64,000 bases of DNA, from positions 59,130,102-59,194,101 of the forward strand of contig CAMTDV010001633.1 in the NCBI GenBank assembly GCA_947069175.1, given 5' to 3'. How positions within the stretch are numbered: the stretch's first letter is position 1; every line of letters begins with the position of its first letter. Source of the DNA: Scalesia atractyloides. Its lineage: Eukaryota > Streptophyta > Magnoliopsida > Asterales > Asteraceae. The notes under the pieces were generated by a model. That model ran no database searches. It had not been told where the DNA came from and saw nothing but the letters and a program-made list of their open reading frames with translations. The translations under genes were made by a program, and so were the position numbers. Positions 12,767-23,110 of this stretch are shown one piece after another.

Positions 12767-13557
12767 TGATTATCAGTTTTCTTATAATCAAATCTTTTAA
12801 TTTTAACTGGGGTTGTAGTTACCCGAGCGTTGCACATGGACGAGGTTAGAATTCAGAACGTATAGCACACCATGACAACCGATAAATACATTTGTAAAAT
12901 TAATTAAAATGATTTATTATTGGTTATGCTATTTGCGTCGTAACTCGACTCTGAACATGCTATTTGCGTCGTAACTCGACTTTGAACATCAAAATAATAA
13001 CAAAAGGTAAAACAATATAGTAAATAACAATTGTAAAAATAAGGTAAACGAAAAAGAAAATGATAGAAACTTGGTCGGTTTAAAAAACAATATGTTCAAG
13101 AGAGTATCGACGTGTTCGTTAAAAAATATTAAACTACTTTTTTTTGCCACACTCGTGATAGCAAAGAAAAAGAAAAATTAAAAAATATGTCTAAAATGGT
13201 ATTAAAGTATTCGTTAAAGAAACAATTTAGGAGTAGGAAATTCATTTGGTTACAATAAAAGAAAAAAAATACAATAGTTAAACTACATGTGTTGGGTTGT
13301 AAATGAAAAAGTTTAAACTAAATAACGAAATAGAATATATGACAAAAAATGATAAACTTGTAAAATATGCGTTAGCAGTTGTACAATACTATTCGTCTTC
13401 ACTTCTTTAATATTATATATAATAAATAATATATGGTTAGCACTTATCTTTATCCTTATCATCAAAATATTTTCTACAAATAATTTTAATAACTAATATA
13501 TGGTTATCAGTTATCTTTATCCTTATCATCAAAATATCTTCTACAAATTTTAGATAT

Positions 13558-13590
<33 letters not shown>

Positions 13591-13592
<2 letters not shown>

Positions 13593-13937
13593 AGAGGATC
13601 ATGAGAAAACTAGAAAACTAACTAAAAACAAAAAAACATAATAACATACAATTTTTTTAATTTTTTTTATAAAAAATCGCTGCTTTTTGTGTATAAAAAA
13701 CTTTTTTTTCAAAAAAAAAAAACTTGTACTGCACATGTGTACTATATGTGTACTACACATGTGCATTATATGTATATGTTGCACATATGAATTATATGTT
13801 TTTTATTAAAGTTTTTTTATATAACATATATAGCGATTTTTTATAAAAAAATCGAAAAAAAATTTGATATGTTTTTGGCTTTTATAGTTAGTTTTTTTGT
13901 TTTCTCATTTAAATTAGTTTTCTAATGATCCATCCCC
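13591..13937. mobile_element. MITE flanked by (TA)n, family M2 copy 1
   Basis: A 347-bp element starts GGAGAGGATCATGAGAAAAC and its right end reverse-complements to GGGGATGGATCATTAGAAAA. A (TA)n tract (13559-13590) adjoins the left end. The centre contains ACATGTGT/ACATGTGC palindromic words. A second copy is at 31158-31543, with the same ends and the same central words. Non-coding. Confidence 0.8.
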
Positions 13938-15285
13938 TAAAAGATCGAGAGGGAGGTTAATCTCAAGGGGAGGTCGTGGAGGATATGATAAGCGCAAAGA
14001 CTAAAATGGTTAAATCAAGTTTACGTTTAAAATTTGAATTATGTTTATCTAGCTTCTATTCAAATTCATTCAATATTAAAAATTTGTAACATAATGTGGC
14101 ATAAGAAGTTGTGCTATATGCTTTGTTTATATTTCATTATACAGTTGTAAGGTATAGGTTTAGGTACTGCCACGTTTTACCAGGTGTGGTTCTATTTTCT
14201 GTCCTCCCACCACCATGTTACACTTCTTCACATTTCTCTTTTCCTTAACCACCATAAAAACTTCTGTTCTTTTACAGAGTAAAGGGAGAAATTAGTGATG
14301 CCGAAAATAACCATCCTCAGTCGTTGGCCGGTCACTAGCTACGGCGGCCGGCACCTGGTGGTGTGGTGACATGCTTGACCAGGAGTTGCATAGTGGTAAC
14401 TGATGTTTTATTTCCCGACGATTTTGGGTTCCGTGTTCTTGAGGGTAGATTCCATCTTCCTATTGCCAACAGATGTGCGTTGGTGTTGTGCAGTGTCTTC
14501 TCCGGTGGCCGTCACGGTGACGTCGAGGGTTGTGGTGTTGTGTGGTAGGCATACAGAAAGAAAATAGTTAAAAAAAATAACAATAAGAATACTGGACAAT
14601 AAAAACACCACAAATCTGAATCATTAAGTCGATTTAGTCCTTTTGGATACAAAGAGTCGTGACCGATCATGAAACCCTAGCTACGACAGATCGGGTTGGA
14701 GGAGATTAGAGACGATGGCACGGCGGGGTGGTGGTAAGAGCCGGTGGTGATGTAAAGAGAGAATGTAGAGAAGGAGAAAGAAAAAGAGTTTTAGATCTTT
14801 CAACTGCGGCGACAAGCGGTGGCGATTGGGAGGCCGCAACGGTGTTAATTGAGGAACAATCGGACTCGCGTTCATGTTTGTCTCACGAACCAACAAAAAT
14901 TGAAGGTTTTATGGTTCTGAATTTGACACGCCGTCCGCTTTCTGTGTGATAGCATTGGAAAGTTAAGTGTGGTGTGAAGGTGGTTTTGGAGAGGACCTGT
15001 GGGAGATTTCAGTCTTATGGCTTTTTGATCGAGGAAGCAATATTATAGGGGCTTTTTCTGGTGGCTTCGTGGCCAAAGAATACATGTATCTCATTTTTCT
15101 ATCTTAAAATTTACTGAACAAAACAAGACTCTTTTAATTTATTAAGAAGTTAATAGTATTTAGAGTAAACTAAATTGACTGTGATTAGTAGAAATTTTGC
15201 TCAAAATATAATTGTTTTAGTTTTCTGTATCATAACACCAAATCACACACACATGGATTTTAATCAGATAATTTGCGTTGTTAAC
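13938..15285. other. Non-coding interval with gene-like GC-rich patches
   Basis: Patches at 14190-14550 and 14690-14880 are GC-richer and contain short ORFs on both strands, none recognisable. They resemble gene fragments of the sort carried by Helitrons, consistent with the Helitron-like end at 15325. I cannot name a donor gene. Confidence 0.35.
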
Positions 15286-15325
15286 TGGTAGCCACCGCGA
15301 CGCAACGCGCGGGGTTAAATACTAG
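15286..15325 (+). mobile_element. Second Helitron-like 3' end
   Basis: CCGCG, then GACGCAA, then CGCGCGG forms a hairpin, followed by GGTTAAATA and CTAG, with T next. This matches the Helitron 3' pattern (hairpin about 10 bp before CTRR). The 5' end is not found. Confidence 0.5.
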
Positions 15326-15639
15326 TTAGAGTAAATTTGTTTTTAACTTTCTTAGTTTTTGAAGAAACACCGATTCAAATCCGTAGGGGACTGAATCTAA
15401 TGAGTTGGTATTTCAATCGGGGTTAACTTCATGATCTCTTCTTCGACCGATACAGCTAGAGTGATTTGCAAAACAATGCAACGTGAGCTCGTTACGAGAA
15501 GAGGTGGGTGGGTGGGGGGGGGGGTGTCTTCTCTTAACCACCCTTCCGCGTGAGAATAAGTGTTGTTCTTTCAAGAAAGAAAAGGAAACAAGCGTGTGTT
15601 ACATGTGAGATTATCGGATCCTTAAACCTTTGGTAGAGG
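15326..15639. other. No feature recognised
   Basis: Only a poly-G run (about 15514-15524) stands out. No ORF or repeat is supported. Confidence 0.5.
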
Positions 15640-16057
15640 TTGGTAATAATAGCCGAAAGGGTTAGAGAATGAGGTGGGCTCATGGACCGGAGGTTGCCAT
15701 CAAGGAATATTTCTTAGTTAAGCCTGTTGGGCATGGTGCGCATCAGGCACTTTGAGGTTTGCTGTAAATCTCAGGGCAGTGATCCTAATTGTGCTAAATT
15801 TCATATGTTTTACAACCTGAAATGGCATCAAGGATTTTACTCATTTGGCTTGCGCTCTGGTGTGACCAAGATATTGGCGACGCCTCCGAAGAGCATCCAT
15901 GACCGGAAACATAAGTTTATCTATATCCGAGCGACGGTGATTCTAGTGCAGATGATTGTTAGACGCTAGGGAAATTCCTAAAGAGACAGTGAAAGCTCCT
16001 AAGGACATGGACTGTTACGAGAACCTTTATGCGTATCCTTTGCCATGGAAGGCCATG
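15640..16057 (+). pseudogene. PF04195-type 'gypsy-type transposase' gene, 5' part
   Basis: The reading frame 15727-15969 encodes about 80 residues beginning MGMVRIRHFEVCCKSQG, followed by YNLKWHQGFYSFGLR and PPKSIHDRKHKFIYIRA. These blocks match, from memory of the family, the plant 'transposase (putative) gypsy type' domain (RIRHFE, YSF..R, PPKSFHDWK..FFYIR). A frame change follows, then KDMDCYENLYAYPLPWKAM runs to the insertion point. The protein is thought to be a gag-like or host-domesticated-looking TE protein of unknown biochemistry. It is cut at 16057 by LTR-A2 and resumes at 19686. Stops at 15967 and indels make it a pseudogene. Confidence 0.65.
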
Positions 16058-16502
16058 TGTAACACCTCGTAAAAACCCGTTCTATAAAATTTCGACACGT
16101 GTCCCGCTGATCATCGAATTGCCTTGTGCTAAAACGAGAGGGACTAAAGTCATCAAACTGATTAATTATAACCTTTGGATGGCGGCTAAGGAAGTCAAGG
16201 GACCAAACATGGAAAAGTGCCAAAATATGGTTTCTGAAAGGTGGTTACGGACCGCAACCATATCTGGTTACGGTCCGTAACCAATTTAAAATCAGTGGGC
16301 GCCAGAGGTCCTTACGGACCGCAAGGCCGTACCCTTATAGTTCGTAAGGAGGTGCCAGCTAGGAGAAACTTGGCAGCTTCTGCTCCTGCCACCTTAGTCG
16401 CACTTTGCCACCATTTTGCTGCTCTTGACACGTTCCTCAACACTTGTCTCCGCCCTACAACTCCCCTTGGCACCTGGCATCACCTCCTTACTCCTCCTTC
16501 AC

Positions 16503-16510
16503 TATAAAAA
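16503..16510 (+). promoter_or_regulatory. TATA box of LTR-A2
   Basis: TATAAAAA sits about 446 bp into the LTR, downstream of the palindromic U3 repeats, in the position equivalent to the TATA box of LTR-A1. Confidence 0.5.
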
Positions 16511-17268
16511 GGCACTTGTTTTGCCTCTTAAACTTGCTCACTTGCTTCATTCATCTCTTCTACACCTCTGGAGGTTCCAGGACTTATATGAGCTTCTCAA
16601 GTCAGTTTATTTTCGATCTAGGACCTTGAATAAGTGTCCTTAACTCCCCTCTTTCAGATTTAATAGGCTTTAAGCCAAAGTCAAAGTGTTGACGTAAAAA
16701 CGCTTTGACTTTCGGCTAAGACCATTATGGTCCAACCATTGTTCACTATGAACGTGGCTACATGATCGTAATTAGGTAGATGTTAATCCCTTAAAAGGGC
16801 ACCTCTTGATTACCACGTTTTCTTGGTCCATTGACGGTCAAAGTTATTAATAAAAAGTCAAACTGGGTCAGATTTGGAAATAAATTCATATATGATAATG
16901 TAGGTGCTATAAAATCAGTTTTAACCCTTTAATAACTTGGTAATAAGTATTAGAACATATATAAACATGTTCGGCCCGTCAAGTTCAGGTCTAAGGTCGG
17001 TTCGCAACCGAAAGTCACAAATTTTGACTTTTACTTTGACTTTCGGTTCTAACCCAAATTAACAACCTTAGTTACTGATTCTAAATTGCATTGTGACCAT
17101 GTTAGGTTGTAGTATAACCCTCTGGTGTTATATTACATGGTCACTTAGTAATCCGATTTTGTACGCAAGTATCCGTTAATTACGCCAAACTTTGCTAAAA
17201 TACCCTTCATGCTTAAAAATGAGGTTTTAACTACAAATGAACATATGAATGGATTGTAAACTGATATG

Positions 17269-17692
17269 ATAAATGTTGATGCATATGTCTGTTGCCTACG
17301 TCATCGTATAACGTCGAGTCAGTATTTAGGAGCGAAATGTTGAAGTTTATGTAAATATAGGGTCAAGTTCGCTTGAAAAGGAAGTGTTGTAGTCAAGTTC
17401 GGCCGAACTTAACTAAGCAAGTTCGCCCGAACTTGCATCTCCTCCAACGAACTTGTTCTCCTATAAATAGGAGACTTGTCATTTCATTTGTAAGAATCAG
17501 AGATTTTGTCATGACAGAGGCGAAGCTCTGTCCAAGTGTTTCCAGGATCTGTAACGTCTATACATTAATGAAACAATGATTAAACATTAACAAACTTGTA
17601 TCCAATGTCGCCCATGCTAACGGATTCCGCATGTTTACATTAGGTTAGCCAAATTAGGACCCGAAAGATCCGTACAACGGACCTGCAATAAA
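17269..17692 (+). mobile_element. 414-bp solo LTR nested in LTR-A2, TSD ATAAA
   Basis: 17274-17687 starts TGTTGATG and ends CCTGCA, with ATAAA on both sides (17269-17273 and 17688-17692). The related LTR-A3 has the empty site (ATATGATAAAAGTTTAAC near 26070), which confirms an insertion. It has palindromes AAGTTCGGCCGAACTT and AAGTTCGCCCGAACTT at about 17395-17437, and a TATA box CTATAAATAGG at 17461-17471. Small size and TG...CA ends fit a TRIM or small copia LTR; the family is unknown. Confidence 0.85.
17462..17470 (+). promoter_or_regulatory. TATA box of the nested 414-bp LTR
   Basis: TATAAATAG follows the GTTCG-type palindromes by about 25 bp. Confidence 0.55.
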
Positions 17693-19685
17693 ATTTTAAC
17701 TTCTTTTAGGTTAACATTCTAGTCATAAACTGAGTTTTGATTAACTAAGCGTAATTTACGCTTTTATGTGACCAAATCGCCCTTTTGGCGTATAAAATGA
17801 TTTAAACATAATTTTGACACCAGAACTCTTTACCTACTGATGTAATATCATAATTAGGCTTATTTGGGATACCTATTCAGATTATAAACTAAGTTTATAC
17901 GCAAGTCCATGTATTAAGTCCTTAAATGACGATATTGCCCTTACGACACCTAAAATGGATTTTAATCATTTTTAATGAACAAAACCTATTACCTACTGAT
18001 GTATTATATTATATAACATATTTTCATCATATAACATCAGTTCACTCAAATACCATTTGAATCGTCATTTAGCGACTTAATCGCCGTTTCGGCGCATCGT
18101 ATTGTTTAAAACCATATTAGAGCATCAAGACTTGATACCTTCTGATTTCAAAACTTATTATATATATATATTTACAGTAGGTACATGATCTAAACTTAGA
18201 TTCCTAAATAATTCGTCAAGTGATGCGTGAAATGACCAAAATGCCCTTTCGAGGCATAGTTTGGTCTTAAACTATAAACCACACGTATACTTGATATCCT
18301 ACTGATATAACATCATAAATTAATCATTTTTACAGAATGTTTATGACCTTGACGCCAGTTTACTTGTAAGCTCCTTTTGCAAATCGTAAAATGACCAAAA
18401 CGCCCTTTTAAGGCGCAACTTGATTTTAAAACCATAACGGGCATACATGTTGATATCCTACAGATATTACAACATATTTTAAATATAATGGCATATGGAA
18501 CTTGTATACGACTCATCCGGTTACACGGTTTTGCTTATACGTGTACGGTTGAGCCTACATGACTAGTTTACGTAGTTTAGCCGAAACGGGTTAACCTTAT
18601 CATTTTCTTATCAAAATATAGAATGTAATATGTTTACCCATATTAAACAAGTCTTAGTACTTGTCGGGTTTAAACTACATTCTATTCCGGTCATCGCTTA
18701 ATCTTGCGTTTAGTACCGTAAATATCATTTTAAGCTAGCCGGTCCGAGTCTATAATGTAGATAGGACCCGTTAGAATTCTAATAATACCATCATTCCAGA
18801 CTAAAGCCTTACGGTAGATTGTCATCTAAGCTACTTTTTGATTATCGGCTGAGTTATTAATTTTATTGAAGAAATATCTCAGGGAAATACTTTTAGCCTA
18901 TTTTCCCTATACGGGCTTGAGATACGGTATAATAATACCGCTTGGTCAGGTATGGGATCATGTTGTTGGATTGTGATTTAACTAAATCTTCATAACCCGT
19001 TTTATTGTGTCTTGTTTGATAATTTAAACATTGGGGGTTAACTCGACCGTGTCTTGGTATCCTCATCTCATTTAAGTTACTAATGGCCACGACCTTAAGC
19101 GCGGGGTGTAGGCATACACCTGTCAGATGCTAATGCAAATAAAATATTAAATCCCATTGGTGGATTATTAGTGGTGTGTCGGTTAATCAGGTTATTCGGT
19201 TTCTGCACCGGACCCCACATGTATTGACAAACATGTAAAACTGTAAACAAGGTCATTTTGACTACCCCAAGTTATTTATAAAATGTGCCAAGTGCACCTA
19301 AAACCATTTTCAGAAATATTTTCAAAATGTGTCGGTTATTAGTATTTACCAGTGAAAACTGACATATTTTCAAAAGATCAAGTTACAGGTGACAACCCGA
19401 AAAAGGTCGGGAGTTGCTTGGTAGTGACATAAGAGGATTTTGCAAGTCCTTAGTTGCCTGAAGTCTGTTAAAGAAATACTTTGTATATATTTATTTCGAT
19501 CCGCCTGTGGATCTTTCATTACAAGCCTTGTAATTTTTATTTGAACTTTGAACACTCGGTTTGTAATTTTAAATCCAAGACTTCCGCTGTGCTGTGTTGG
19601 TTTGGTTATGATGTTATCAAACTACGTCACGATATTCCCCATACGGGCCCACCGGGTTACACGTCGAAAACGGGGTGACACCATG

Positions 19686-19750
19686 GATGAGAGGCGTTGG
19701 TGGCTGTTGGAATGAGCGCCCGTTGGGGACCGAAAAGTACACATGTGCCT
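19686..19750 (+). pseudogene. PF04195-type gene, short segment after LTR-A2
   Basis: This piece continues the gene cut at 16057. One frame reads EALVAVGMSARWGPKSTHVP, matching the family block VAAGMS..W....VPVY. It is almost identical to 27151-27223. At about 19751 it joins, without any LTR, to RNase H coding sequence of a Ty3/gypsy element. The two are fused in an open frame (19675-20178), so the apparent N-terminus of that ORF is chimeric. Confidence 0.65.
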
Positions 19751-21629
19751 GTGTACCTGAGGGAAATGACGGTTTTGTTGTATACTGCGATGCGTCATGT
19801 TTGGGCCTTGGTTGCGTGCTTATGCAGAAGGACAAAGTGATAGCCTATGCATCCAGACAACTGAAAGTGCATGAGAAGAACTACACAACTCATGATTTGG
19901 AGCTGGGAGCTGTTGTGTTTGCTTTGAAGATTTGGAGACATTATCTGTATGGCACGAAGTGTACGATTTACACAGACCATAAGAGCCTCCAGCATATCTT
20001 TGATCAGAAGGAACTCAACATCCGAAAGCGGCGTCGGGTAGAGTTACTCAATGATGACGAGTGTGATATTCATTATCACCGGGGAAAAGCAAATGTTGTT
20101 GCTGACGCACTCAGTAGGAAGGAGCGGGAGAAGCCTCTGCGTGTGCGTGCTTTGGGTTTGACCATACAACGAATTTGACCGATCAAATTCGTAATGCACA
20201 GCGAGAAGCTTTGAGAGATGAGAACCTAATAAGAGAAGGTTTGAGAGGTTTGGAATGTGAACTGATACCAAAAGCGGATGAAGTGATGTACTTCATGAAC
20301 CGAGTTTGGGTTCCGCTTAGAGGTAACCTACGTGAACTGGCTATGAACGAGGCTCATAAGTCCAGATATTCGATTCACCCAGGTTCTACCAAGATGTATT
20401 AGGATTGTAAGGAGTTATATTGGTGGCCAAATATGAAGAGAGATATTGCAGTGTATGTTAGTAAGTGTCTGACATGCTCAAAGGTTAAGGCTGAACATCA
20501 GAGGCCGTCTGGGCTTCTTCAGCAACCAGAGATTCCTAAATGGAAGTGGGAGCATCTTGCAATGGACTTTATCACCAAATTACCCCGTACGTCACGTGGA
20601 CATGACACCATTTGGGTAATTATGGATCGATTGACGAAGTCTGCTCATTTCTTGCCCATTAAGGAAACAGACAAGACAGAAAAGATATCGCAGTTATACC
20701 TCGACGAGATTGTAGCCCGACATGGAGTGCCTGTGTCAATTATCTCCGATAGAGATGGACGATTTGACTCCAGATTTTGGCGATCTCTTCTAGAGTCGCT
20801 GGGTTCTCGTGTGGACATGAGTACTGCGTATCATCCTCAAACGGATGGTCAGAGTGAGAGAACCATTCAAACGTTAGAGGATATGTTCAGAGCGTGCGTG
20901 ATTGATTTTGGTGGAAGTTGGGATACTAATTTGCCGTTGGCAGAGTTTTCTTCCAACAATAGTTACCACGATAGTATCAAAGCCTCTCCGTTTGAAGCTT
21001 TGTATGGAAGGAAGTGTCGATCGCCCTTGTGCTGGGTTGAAGTTGGTGAAAGGCAACTAACCGGACCTGAGCTTATCCAGGAAACCATCGACAAGGTTGT
21101 ACAGATCAAGGAAAGGCTGAAAGCTACCGCCGATTGACAGAAAAGTCATGCAGACAACCGAAGGAAACCGTTGCAGTTTCAAGTCAGAGATCGTGTTCTG
21201 CTGAAGGTGTCACCTTGGAAAGGTGTCGTGAGATTTGGTAAAGGGGGAAAGCTTAGCCCGCGTTATGTAGGTCCTTTTGAAGTCCTCTCTCGAGTTGGAT
21301 CAGCCGCGTATAGGCTTAAGCTGCCACAGGATTTGAATGTAGTTCATGACGTGTTTCATGTTTCCAACCTAAGAAAGTGTCTGTCAGATGAGACACTAAT
21401 CATACCCCCTGATGAGGTTCAAGTAGACGATAAATTGAGATTTATCGAGGAACCGGTAGAAGTTCTGGATGAAAAGTTTCAGAAGCTTAGAAGGAGTCGG
21501 ATTAAGTTGGTCAAAGTTTGCTGGAAATCCAAGCGTGGACCCGAGTTCACATGGGAACGATAGGACCAGATGCAACGAAAATATCCGCATCTCTTTAAGT
21601 CTAATGCGAAAACGAAATCTGTAGTGTAA
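19751..21629 (+). pseudogene. Ty3/gypsy pol remnant: RNase H, integrase, chromodomain-like tail
   Basis: The fragment starts inside RNase H (19751-20165), whose acidic residues are present in VVYCDAS, HDLELGA, IYTDHKS and VADALSR. After a frameshift near 20170 the integrase runs in one frame to 21629. It has an HHCC-type N-domain (HKSRYSIH, KCLTCSK), a catalytic core with MDFITKLP, ISDRDGRF and DGQSERT (the DDE residues are intact), a GPF module (SPRYVGPFEVL) and a tail FTWER...QRKYPHLF typical of chromovirus C-termini. Premature stops are TAG 20400, TGA 21135 and TAG 21561. Gag, protease and RT are missing. It ends just before the polypurine tract of LTR-B. Confidence 0.9.
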
Positions 21630-21651
21630 AAATTTCGGGGACGAAATTTCC

Positions 21652-21667
21652 TTAAACAGGGGGAGAC
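21652..21667 (+). other. Polypurine tract of the LTR-B element
   Basis: A purine run, CAGGGGGAGA, lies directly before the TGTGACACC start of the 3' LTR. This is where plus-strand DNA synthesis is primed in LTR retrotransposons. Confidence 0.7.
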
Positions 21668-23075
21668 TGTGACACCAGCTATTTAGGCTGTACCGTACAA
21701 ATGTAACACGTGTCATGAATGAATAAAAGGCCGTATTTGATTATTTATGATGTTTATATATGGTATTTGGTGTGTTGGTAAATTCAAAGTTTGATAAAAA
21801 TTATGTTGGCAACTTTAAGAAAAACGCTTATCCCGTAACGGTTAAAATGTGAAACGAACGTCGGTGACCGCCCGATTAATGTTAAAATCCTAAAAATAGT
21901 CCATTATGATTGAAATAATATATTTAATCATGTTCATGAGGAAAAATAATTTAAAACGCTAAGAAACTCTATTTTTCGAGCTCAAGCGCGTACTGCGCGA
22001 TACTACGCGTATCTGACAAAATACTGTCAACACAGCCAGTCTAGGGCAACTAATAATTATTATAGTAATAATTTGACAAGTTTATTTTTATAGAATGATA
22101 AAAATAAACTAAAACGCTTAAAATCCCTATTTTGCGAATTTAAACGCGTACTACGAAACACAGCGTGCATACTGCCAAATACCGACAACGTAGCCGAACC
22201 AGGCAAATAAAATATTCATCAATAATATTTTGGTGTGTTTATTTTTATGGAGCGTTAAAAATAATTTAAAACGCGTTAAAACGCAATTAAAACGCTAGAT
22301 AAAACACCTAGTATTCAGTTAAATACTAGTTTTTGCCCAAAATATGTTATATATACATATGTATGCGTGTGGGTATGTGTGTGTGAATAATGGTGGCAGC
22401 CATTTAGGGCCACTCTCTTCTCTCTCTTGACACTTGTGGCATTGGAAGATGCAAGTAATGATTGAGATCTTTGCATATCTTCCATAATCCTCCACAATTC
22501 CAAGACATAATTCAAATCAATTCACTCTCTCTTTCTAAACAACAAAGCTCGGCCGAGCACCCCTCCACCATCTCCATTTTTGAATTTCAAACCTTGTTCT
22601 TGAAGATTAAAGTCATTCCAAGGTGTTTTCAAGTCCATTTGAAAATTTTGGAGGTGATTTCAAGGAGTTTCAAACAAGGACAAGGCTTCATATCATCACT
22701 TTTGTTAAAACCCATTAAGAATCTTGAAGGTATAACATTTTAACTTTCAAACCATGTTCATGATTCATGGTGAAAAAGATGATAGTGAAATTTTCTCTTG
22801 TTCTTGGATTTAAACATAAACTTGGAAACTAAAACAAATGGGTTTTTGAATAAAATGAAAATGGAGGTGTATATATATATAGGGCCGTTTGTACGTATGT
22901 GTATATATACATATAAAATTTTGAGTTTTGATGTTTGATGTTATCTTGTTTGATTTTAAAAGGTGAATGGATGTAATATTTAGAATGTTCTAAAAAGGTT
23001 TTGGTGATTTGAAAAGTTGTATATGAAAAGTGGAATTTTGGAAACATATGAATATATGTATGTGTATGTATGTCG

Positions 23076-23110
<35 letters not shown>

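Larger units (their letters stand above)
16053..19685 (+). mobile_element. Solo LTR (LTR-A2) with TSD CCATG
   Basis: The LTR spans 16058-19680 (3623 bp), starts TGTAACACC and ends GGGGTGACA. A perfect 5-bp TSD, CCATG, lies at 16053-16057 and 19681-19685. Its length includes a nested 414-bp solo LTR at 17274-17687. U3 has inverted repeats of the type GGTTACGGTCCGTAACC (16244-16340). Further in is an array of ~155-bp degenerate repeats (17768, 17927, 18073, 18232, 18391). It interrupts the PF04195-type gene on the same strand. Confidence 0.9.

Noticed and set aside
14363..14949. Short ORFs at 14363-14548, 14681-14896 and 14728-14949
   Set aside because: No recognisable domain, overlapping on both strands; probably captured fragments or chance.
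15514..15524. Poly-G run as a possible functional G-quadruplex
   Set aside because: Isolated homopolymer next to GGTGGGTGGG; a quadruplex is possible but nothing ties it to a promoter or gene.
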